Origin: Chinchilla lanigera
Lineage: Eukaryota; Chordata; Mammalia; Rodentia; Chinchillidae
Direction: 5' to 3'
DNA: 64,000 nucleotides
Assembly: GCF_000276665.1 (NCBI RefSeq)
Contig: NW_004955473.1
Span: 4,428,822-4,492,821, forward strand
The notes below the pieces were generated by a model. It had not been told where the DNA came from. It saw nothing but the letters and a program-made list of their open reading frames with translations, and ran no database searches. Both the position numbers and the translations under genes were made by a program. Below, piece after piece: positions 56,107 through 64,000 of this stretch (the stretch's first letter is position 1; each line of letters begins with the position of its first letter).

Positions 56107-56960
56107 ACTGAGTAAGTGTGGTGCTGGGTGTGGGAGGCCCACCTGAGGATTGTTGCCAGCAGCATAAGAGGCAGAAGTGTAAAAGAAGAACTTAGGCTGT
56201 TGGGAGCAGAGAAAGGCTGTTGGGAGCTGGTAGAAGCTGTAAGGAGTGGTTGGTTCTTTGGAGGAGCTGGTCTTGCTGGCTTTCCTGATGAACTTGGCTG
56301 TTTTCATCCTCCAAGGAGCTCGGGACCTTGTTGGCACTGAGAATAGCTTCAGTTCACTTTTGGGGAGCTCTGGTCCTCACTCTGAGCATCGCTTCCTGGC
56401 TCCAGAGGGGAAGAAGATGCACTGCTCATTCTCCTGAAGAAACTTGTCATGTTGACTTTCCTGAAGGGAACTCAGCTTTCCTGATCATCAGAGGAGCTCG
56501 GGACTTCACTGTTGCTAAGGATGGCTGTGGTACCTTTCAGGCGAGCTATGGTTCTTACTCTGCACATCACTTCCTGGCTCCAGTGCAGATCCCTCAGCCA
56601 GCTAGCACAGATCCTTCATCCTGCTGGCACAGACTTTCTAGATTCCACCACTGACCTTTGGGCCTTCCCAGCACAGATCCACGAAGCAGGCCTGCATGAG
56701 ACATTGTCATGGGCTCTAGGCCTCCAGTTGGATTCATGCAAGGCATTGTTATGAGCTCTAGGTCTTCAGGTGGACTCATGCAGGACATTACGGGGGGAAT
56801 CCAGGACCTCAGATGGATACTTTGGTCACTAGTTTGTGGACAGATTTCCTGCACTCTCTTGTATATGATTTTTTGGGTAACTATTATAAATAATCTTATA
56901 AAATATGTGTCCTTTATGTTATTGTTCCCCTTGCAAAATATCCCCCAAGCCAACAAGGCA
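56107..56960. repeat. Unidentified segment with nested tandem repeats
   Basis: GGAGCTCGGGAC occurs at 56315 and 56493, within an imperfect 178-base tandem duplication (GCTTTCCTGAT and CTTCCTGGCTCCAG also recur). At 56695-56819 three units of 40-43 bases (starting CATGAG or CATGCA) follow. The segment is GC-richer than its flanks and open in several frames. It may be the LTR of an uncharacterised retroelement (possible TGTGGGAGG start at 56129), but neither end is proven. Confidence 0.5.
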
Positions 56961-57126
56961 ATATTTTATCTCTAGTCATAATGTGAAAAACAACATATGT
57001 GAGACAGTTCTTGCTCTCAAACAGTTCCCTATGTAGCTGGAGAAATAATTTATTTATGACTTAAAATACTACCACCATCACTCAAACCAGTAGACATTAA
57101 GAGCCATAAGATTGGTAAAGAAAAAA

Positions 57127-57205
57127 GGGTTGGAGATGTAGCTCAGTGGTTGAGCACTTCATGTAAGAGGCCCTAGTTCCATCTCCAGCACTGCAAAAAC
57201 AAATA
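57127..57205 (+). mobile_element. ID-type SINE (diverged)
   Basis: GGTTGGAGATGTAGCTCAGTGGTTGAGCAC, with a decayed B box (TAGTTCCATCTCC) and an A-rich tail. Confidence 0.8.
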
Positions 57206-57406
57206 AGGGGAAAAAATGACAAAGGATAAAGTGCTGTTCAATTTTAAAAGGACAATCTTTTTTAAAAATGTGGAAAGGATCTCAATAGATATTTCTCTAA
57301 CAAAGAAATGCAAATGACCAATTAGTACATCATTAGTCATTTTGAGAAGTTCAATCCAAAACTGAGATACCACATCACAACCCATAAGATGTCTAAAATA
57401 AAAAAG

Positions 57407-57552
57407 ACAAGGCCAATAATGGTGTGGTGGTTACCACTCGGAGTTCCAGCTACTCGGGAAGTTAAGGCAGAAGGAGTGCTTGAGCTCAGGAATTCAAGCC
57501 CATCCTGGAAAATATAGCCAGACACTATTTCAAAAATAATAATAGCAAAATA
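57407..57552 (+). mobile_element. B1-type SINE (diverged)
   Basis: GGCCAATAATGGTGTGGTGG, CCAGCTACTCGGGAAGTTAAGG and CATCCTGGAAAATATAGCC. Confidence 0.75.
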
Positions 57553-57555
57553 AAA

Positions 57556-57747
57556 TAAGGCATGTGTGGTGGTACACACCTGTAATCCTAGCACTCTGGG
57601 AGGCTAAGGCAGGAAGATTACAAATTCAAGCCCAGCCTGGGCAACTTTCAGCAACTCAGTGAGACCTTCTCTCAAAATAAAAAGGGCTGAGGATATAGCT
57701 TAGTGTGAAGGCCCCAGGTTCAATCTCCATTACTGCAAAAATGCAAA
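57556..57747 (+). mobile_element. B1-dID composite SINE
   Basis: GGCATGTGTGGTGGTACACACC and TCTCTCAAAATAAAAAGGGC joined to an ID half (GGGCTGAGGATATAGCTTAG, CCAGGTTCAATCTCC). Confidence 0.85.
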
Positions 57748-58658
57748 ATAAGATTAAATAAAGAATTTTTTTAAAAGATTAAGTGTTGGTGAGAATGTGG
57801 AGAATTTGAAACTCTCATACACTCGTGATAGGAATGTAAAATGGTACAGCCACTGCAGGAAATATTTTGGCAGTTCTTCAAAAAGAGAAATACAGAATTA
57901 TCATGTAACTAATCAGTTCCACTCCTAGGTATATGCCCTAGACAATGGAAGTGCATATTCATGCAAAAAATTGTATACAAATATTTATATCAGTATTATT
58001 CATAATTTTAAAAGTGGGAACTGCCCAAATGTCTAAAAAGTGACATGTAAATAAAATGGATCATATTCACATAATAAGATATTTAGCAATATGAAAAGTG
58101 AGGTACTGATAAATGGTATGCTACAAATGGATCTTATGAAAGAAGTCAGACTCAAAGGCTTCATACTGTATGACTGCATTCATATAGGATGCCCAGGTTA
58201 GGTAAAGCCTCAACAATGTGTTTGTGGATGCCTATTGCTGGTGGAATGGGGCTTTGAGGACTGCTGGTTGAAGTGTGAAGTTTCTTTAGGAGAGAATGAA
58301 AACTTTCTAAAATTAGTCATGGTGATGAATGTGCATCCTTGTGAAAAGCATTGAACTGTACACTTTACATGAGAAAAACATTAACATGCAAAGTATCTCT
58401 TAACACTGTTTTGAGAAATAAAGTGCTACGCAAATTTGGAAGATGGTGAAAGAACTGTGTATTGGGAAGTAGTTCTTGAGAAGAAGTGAGAATGGACAGT
58501 ACTTCGAAGCTAGAGAAGACAGGTCACATATACCATGGTACCACTCTATATGAACGCTTTTGATTGAAAGCAATTTAGTTCAAAAACAAAAGCATTTGGC
58601 AAAATTTCGGTAGTGTTTGCAAACTCCACATGGAGCAACAAATATGGTCATGGCCATC

Positions 58659-61019
58659 TGTTGTTGTTTGTGTCTAGAAGTCCCCCCAAAGACTCATGCA
58701 GTCACGGGGCAGGCTCCTAGAGTTTTTGAGTGATCCATGGTCCAATGCTGGGATTGTGGGTGTGAGTGCTACACCCACCTTGGGGCAGGCAGGGGCGGTG
58801 GGGAGGAAGACTTGCTTTCCTGCTGCTCCTCTCTTTTGCTCTTGTTGCTTTGCTGTCTTCCACCGACATGAACTGTTGCCCTCTGCCATGTGCCACCCTG
58901 CCTTGGAGCCAGCCGAGTGTGGACTGAAGCCTCCACAAACTGTGAGCTAAATAAACCTTTCCTTCCTTAATCCTGGGGGTCAGGTATTTTGTCTCAGCAA
59001 TGAGAGAAAAGTAATCAAGACAGAATTTGGTACCAGAGAAGTGGGGTTGTTGCTGTGACTATACCTGACCATGTGGTTCAAGAGCCTTTGGAAATGGCTT
59101 GTGGGAAGCATTTGGAAAGGTTTAGAGATGTTGCCTGAAAGAGGAGCACTGGAACACCTTTGGCTGTTCTATATGGGAGAATCTGGTCAGAGCTCAGAAG
59201 ACCAGAAGGCTGCTAGAAATCCTGCTGACAAAGACTGGGTTTGGGGGGCTGGGGATTTAGCTCAGCAGCAAAGCGCCTGCCTGGCAAGCGCAAGGTCATG
59301 AGTTCGGTTCCCAGTACCGGAGAAAAACCAAAAAAAAAAAAAAAAAAGACTGGGTTTGGGAGGTTTCTGCTGGGAAGTAGGACTGTATTGGTTGTTGGAC
59401 TCCAGATGATGTGTGTTATGGCTTGGCAGAAAGTTTGTCTGCATTTTGCTTGTGTCCAGAAACTTTGCCTGAGACTGATATTAAGAGCACTGGACTAATC
59501 AATCTGGTAGAAGAAATTTCAAGGCAGTTGAATGTTGAGGCAGTGGCATGGCTATTGTTAGGGAGTTTTAGCTAGATTTATGTTGAGAATCAAGAGCAAG
59601 GAGCCCAGCAGGATGATTAAAAATGTTGTGAGTTTGACCAGAAAGGAAGCTCCAGTAAAGCTGTGGATTGCAAAGATAGAGCTGAGGAGATCTCCATTGT
59701 TAAGAAGGAACAAGAGAATAGAAAAGGTGGCCTGAGGGCATCACTAGGAGCAGCAAGTCTCCACCTTTTGCAACCTCAAACCTGCAAGAGTGAAAGACTG
59801 CTTTGAGGAGAAAGCTGCAAAGTGCCATGTTCCAGAATGGCGTTGTTGGCCACACCATGTGCCAGAATGGCAGTGGCACAGAGAATTTGTTCCTCAGAAT
59901 CAGGTTGAGAGTGCTCAGCAATCCAGGCACTTGACCCCTACAGCCAGGAGAGAAGAAACCCTGGCTAATGCCCCAACTGGCAGCAGACTTTGGCATCATC
60001 CACGTGGTGGTGGTTTTATGTGCATGCAGAATGCAAGAGTTATGAGGTTAAAAAGGCTTCCACCTTGATTTCAGAAGGCCTGGGAGGCCAGACAGTGTGC
60101 CCCTGAGCAGGCAGTGTGTGAAGCTGTGAGTGAGAAATCTGAAGTGCAGTGGAGACCCCAGAAGTTTGGAAAAGCCAGGAACATGGATTGTCTAAGGAAA
60201 GCTGGAAGGAGGGAGCAAAGGGGGCCTAAGAGAGAAACCCTAGGAGCTACAAACACCAGAAGTGCCATAGAGGTGGACTCATGCAAGCCCTTTGGAGCTC
60301 ATAATGTGCCACAGATTGCTTCAGATGCTGGACATAGAACTACAGGACTTAATGTTTGCCCTGCTGGATTTTGAACTTGCTTTGGTCCCATTTCTTTGTA
60401 TTCCCCTGTTTGTAATTTTTGGAAAGAAAATTATTATTTTGAGCCATTGAATGTTGGAAGTGTTTAACTTTTCATTCGTACAAGGGCTCACAGCTAAGAG
60501 TTTGCCTTAAATCTCAGAGGAGACTTGAGACTTGGACTCTTTGGCAATGCTGAAACTGTTAGGACTTTGGCAACTTTTAGAGATGGACTAAAATGCCTTT
60601 TGCATAAAGGGTTGTACATGAGTATTTGAGAGGCCAGGGCCTGAATGTTTTGGTTTGTGTCTAGATATCCCCCCAAAGCCTCATGCATTCATGGGGCAGG
60701 CTTCTAGAGTTTTTGATTTATCCATGGTCCAATGCTAGGACTTTGGGTGTGAGTGCTACACCTGCCCTGGGGTGGGGTTCCTACATACAATATAAGGGAG
60801 GGGAAAAGTCTTGCTTTCCCGCTGCTCCTCCCTTTTGCTCTTGTTGCTTTGCTATCTTTCACTGCCATGAACTGTTGCCCCCTGCCATGTGCCACTCTGC
60901 CTTGGAGCCAGCCAAGTATGGACTGAAACCTCCACAAACTGTGAGCTAAATAAACCTTTCCTTCCTTATTCTGGGCATCGGTATTTTGTCTCAGCAATGA
61001 GAGAAAAGTAACTGAGACA
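58659..61019 (+). mobile_element. ORR1-like MaLR provirus with both LTRs
   Basis: The 5' LTR 58659-59022 and 3' LTR 60646-61019 both end in CAGCAATGAGAGAAAAGTAA(C/T)...GACA. A tRNA-Leu primer-binding site (TGGTACCAGAGAAGTGGGG) is at 59028-59046. The flanks CCATC (58654-58658) and CTATC (61020-61024) form a 4/5 target duplication. Its LTRs are visibly more diverged from each other than those of the copy at 21008, so it is the older insertion. The internal part is interrupted by a SINE (59246-59344). Confidence 0.88.
59246..59344 (+). mobile_element. Young ID-type SINE inside the MaLR provirus
   Basis: GGGCTGGGGATTTAGCTCAGC with an intact B box (GAGTTCGGTTCCC) and a poly-A tail. AAAGACTGGGTTTGGG at 59230-59245 and 59345-59360 is a perfect 16-base duplication of provirus sequence. 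Confidence 0.95.
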
Positions 61020-61089
61020 CTATCTTTCCTGCACAAACACAAACATAGCCATGTTTTCCAAATTAGTGAAACAAATTAAATACATGAAC

Positions 61090-61480
61090 CAAGGCATCAC
61101 TGTATCAGTTATCTGTGCTACATAACAAAGCAATATATAATTTGTGGCTTAGAAGAGCAAACATTTCACTCAGACATATTGGCACATGTCTATAATCCCA
61201 GTAGTAGAGAGGCCAAGGCAGGAGGATGGAGAGTTTGAGGCCAACCTGGACTTTATAACAAGACCCTGTTTCAAAACAAATAAACTTGTATTCTCACATG
61301 TCTGAGTATTATCTGGGGATCGTCTGGCCTCACCTCAGTTTGCCTCCAAATGGTGGGTACAAATGGAGATCTTTTCTACATTTCTCTCAGAATTAGGGCA
61401 CAACATGAAACAAATCATGTCCCTGCCTTTGTACAGATCACAGTAGTCAATGATGCCCAAACAGCAGATTTAAGATAGGC
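61090..61480 (-). mobile_element. Old MLT1-type LTR interrupted by a B1 SINE
   Basis: TATCAGTTATCTGTGCTACATAACAAAGC and TTGTGGCTTAGAAGAGCAAAC precede the SINE. TTCTCACATGTCTGAGTATTATCTGGGG follows it. Confidence 0.6.
61168..61284 (+). mobile_element. B1-type SINE
   Basis: TCAGACATATTGGCACATGTC, GCCAAGGCAGGAGGATGG and AAGACCCTGTTTCAAAACAAATAAA. Confidence 0.8.
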
Positions 61481-61484
61481 CTGT

Positions 61485-62019
61485 AAACTAGGAGCAACAA
61501 ACTCAAGGGTGCCGAAGGCCCAGCTGTTTGAGGTAAGTGACTTTTAAAGAGGAGCAAGGTGAAGGTGAGGCAGAGAATGCAGGTATAGTCTGAAGGAGGC
61601 AACTAGTACTTAGCTCCTGCTGACTCTGACCAGGAAATGGAGCTAGGCCTTATGTCCTTCATGCAATACATTCCACTATGCAAGCCAAAGATAAGGGGTG
61701 AGGGCTGGATGTAGCCTGAGAGCCACAGGTTTGTTGACGCCTCATGAATAAAAAATTTGAGAAGATACACTTTGCTGGAGCAAAATGGAAGGGTGTACCC
61801 TGTGACTGCCTTCGTCCGTGATAGAAAATCTTTTAGAGACAGAGTGCCCTGCAACCCAAAACCCACTTATTTATTGCAAAGTGCTGAGACTGCAATTAAC
61901 TGAACACTGAGGCTTTAGTTTAGAAAAATAAACTTACACACTTACCTCAATGTGCCAACAGAGAGGGCGCCGCATGCCTGCTGCAGCATATGTGCAGAGG
62001 TTCACCACCACAGGCCTAG
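61485..62019. other. Unique intergenic DNA, no recognised element
   Basis: No gene or named repeat was recognised. Confidence 0.4.
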
Positions 62020-64000
62020 GTGAATCCAGGAAGGAAACAAAGGGGAAGTGGTATTTAAGTGAACTCTCTGAGGGCAATGGTGAGCAAGTGCAGGCAGAAA
62101 GAATGTGAACACAGAGGTAGGGAGGACTGAGAAAGCATAGTGGGCTGCGAGGCAGCTGGTTGGGCTGCCAGGCAGCTGGTAAGGCTGCAAGGTAGGGCTC
62201 TAGTGCAGGAAGTAGGTAGCAAACGGTGAAGCTGATGAGTGACTGACCAGACACCAGATCTTGGGAGTTCCTGAATGGTTGTTCTGAGGAAGGGACGTGA
62301 TCAGATCAACTGCTCTGCATATGATGGATTTAAAAAATGTGAGAACAGAAGCAAGAAGCCCGGTGGGGAAGTTGTTGGCTGTAGTCCAGGTGCGAGGGAA
62401 TGAGAACTGAAGTAGGACAATTCAGTAAGGGTGGAAAGGTCAGACAAACATGACAAGCAATAGGCAGGCTATTGTCGCTTACACATTAGATGTAGGTCAT
62501 AAAAGGAGAAAACAATAGAGTGAGACCTAGATTTGTGGGTCGAGCACCATGATATAATAATGCCTCCATAAAAACAGGGCAAACAAGCAGGCTGTCGGGC
62601 TGGTGGCTTGAAATGCTGATGTCATTTTGGATATGTTACATTTGAGGACAGGTACTAGTACATCGTTGAATATGCTGTCTAAACTCAGGAGATAGGTTAA
62701 GGCCAGAGGTGTGGATTTAGGCATCTGCAGATACCAGCTAGCAATTGAAAGCAAGGGTTTGAATGAACTGAGAGGATAAAAAACAAGGGAAGCCCTAAGG
62801 AAGAACAACATTAAGGACTGAAAAGGAGGCAGCAAAGAACACTGAAAGATAAGCCAAGGTAGGAGAAGAGAGAATGCTACCATAGAAATGAAATGTAAAT
62901 ATCATTTCAAGAAAGGAGCAATTATCATTCACAATTGCCAAAACAGATGACTCACTACAGACAGCCTATTGGGTTTGGCAGAGAGGACCATATTGGAGCT
63001 CTTGACCTGATCTCAGAGGAGTGATGGATTAAACAGAAGGTCAGAGATGAGAAGGTGAATACGTGAATGCAGGCCGTTCTCTGGAGAAGCTTGCATAAAG
63101 AGTCAAGAGCATAGATAGGAGAGTGTCAAGAGTTAGTGATACCCAGCGCTAAGGAAGTTTTGGTTCACTTTGATTTGAGTGTAGTTTAAGATGGGCTATC
63201 TCTGAGCTCGCTAAATAAGTATACAATGGAGTGGAAATAATTTGATGCGAGGAGTTAGAAATGCTAAGAGATAGTGGGTAAGGTTCCTGAGATTGCTGGT
63301 AGGGAGGGTAGAGTGATAGCTCTGATGGGATTTTTAAAATGAAGCTAAGAGGGATAGGGAAGCAGACAGTGCTTCTTGATAATAGGAGGGAAGTAAGTTG
63401 CAAGTGTGTAAGTTTACATAGGTAAGCAGTAAGGAACTGAAGTCCTGTTTCACAACTTCTCCTTAGCAAGTATAGAAATCAAGATTATTATCTGAGACTA
63501 AAGAGAGAGGCAGTGGGGTAAACAGAGTGGGAGATTTAAAAGTGACCTCTGAGAAGAACGGGAAAGGACATGGATGAAGGACAAAGAGTATAATAGTTGG
63601 GCAGGGCTAAGAACCAGTACTAAGAGCCCCTAAAGGTTAAAAACTATCAATTTGCAATGACCTCAGTCTGAACAGTTGTGCTCAGCAGTGCTCAGCAACC
63701 TGAGAAGAGGAGCAAAGGTGTTGGAAACTTGGCTTGAAGTTTGGATTTCATATGGTGGACAAATGGGTGGAAGAATAAAAGCAAGACTCGAGGGCTGATG
63801 TGATGAGCCATGGGGTCTGCACTACAAAGGGAAAAAGTTAACCTGGTGGGGAGGCGATAATTTGGAGAATGAAGTGGGTTCCATTAGGTTAAGGAGCGGG
63901 TGTGGTGTGGATATGACAGCGAGAGGCTTGTGGGAGTAAAAACTGTGTCTAGAGAGATGTTAGAGGATTTGACATCAGAGGAGGAGCAGTTCCAAGGTGT
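62020..64000 (+). repeat. Long ancient mammalian repeat (runs off the window)
   Basis: Purine-rich sequence in the order GGACGTGATCAGATC, GTAGTCCAGGTGCGAGG, GATTTGTGGGTCGAGCACC, GAGGAGTGATGGATTAAAC resembles the copies at 1200, 32776 and 40545. No open frame is convincing. Confidence 0.4.

Larger units (their letters stand above)
57215..58440 (+). mobile_element. Old LINE-1 (L1M-type) split by two SINEs
   Basis: CAATAGATATTTCTCTAACAAAG, AACTGAGATACCACATCACAACC before the SINEs, then TTAAGTGTTGGTGAGAATGTGGAG, CTCCTAGGTATATGCCC and GGGAACTGCCCAAATGTC after them. This is the ORF2 3' end and UTR of an old L1. Confidence 0.75.

Noticed and set aside
56328..56654. Open frame of 108 codons with neighbouring open frames in other phases
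   Set aside because: Openness in several frames and on both strands reflects composition and tandem repeats. No domain and no start context were recognised.
59246..59344. tRNA-like gene with A and B boxes
   Set aside because: The A tail and the perfect target duplication show a SINE insertion. The similar element at 55018 confirms a repeat family.
1..64000. CRISPR arrays, operons, bacterial-type mobile elements or CpG islands
   Set aside because: None present. The window is AT-rich mammalian intron and intergenic DNA.

Overview
This is vertebrate nuclear DNA from a mammal, almost certainly a rodent outside the mouse/rat group. The evidence is spliced exons with GT/AG borders in AT-rich DNA, dense interspersed repeats, B1-type and tRNA-derived ID-type SINEs, composite B1+ID dimers (B1-dID, known from squirrel-, dormouse-, beaver- and guinea-pig-type rodents), ORR1-like MaLR LTRs, and older mammal-wide repeats (MIR, L2, MER5A, MLT1, MLT2). 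A beaver-like (castorimorph) rodent is my best guess, but the species cannot be fixed from the sequence alone.

The only protein-coding gene I can support is the 3' end of ENOX1 (ecto-NOX disulfide-thiol exchanger 1) on the + strand. The last five coding exons are at 10063-10230, 12233-12340, 16052-16160, 20182-20267 and 23594-23725. Joined, they are 603 bases and encode the C-terminal 200 residues plus the stop, with every splice phase consistent. Bases 1-10062 belong to the upstream intron. A 3' UTR of about 1.4 kb follows, probably ending just after the AATAAA at 25147.

The last intron carries an almost intact ORR1-like MaLR provirus (21008-23210, antisense). Its two LTRs differ by only about 3% by eye.

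From about 25.2 kb to the end I see no gene. This part is intergenic and consists largely of LTRs, LINE-1 pieces, SINEs, DNA transposon remnants and stretches of an old long mammalian repeat whose family I cannot name with certainty. Notable parts are an internally deleted LINE-1 (33795-36303), an ERV1-type solo LTR (about 38225-38723), a cluster of MaLR LTRs (37.3-43.3 kb), a Tigger-like transposon split by a SINE and an LTR (49863-50852), an unidentified segment with internal tandem repeats (56107-56960), and a second, older MaLR provirus (58659-61019).

The most unusual structural signals are a perfect 47-base inverted repeat at 28027-28073/28444-28490, a LINE-1 insertion with a clean twin-priming structure and 15-base target duplication (6094-6710), a CR1/L3-like reverse transcriptase fragment still open for 99 codons (30171-30470), and an intronic 35-base perfect inverted repeat made of two B1 tails just upstream of an ENOX1 exon. 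I found no previously undescribed gene system. Repeat boundaries and family names come from memory of consensus features and are approximate.
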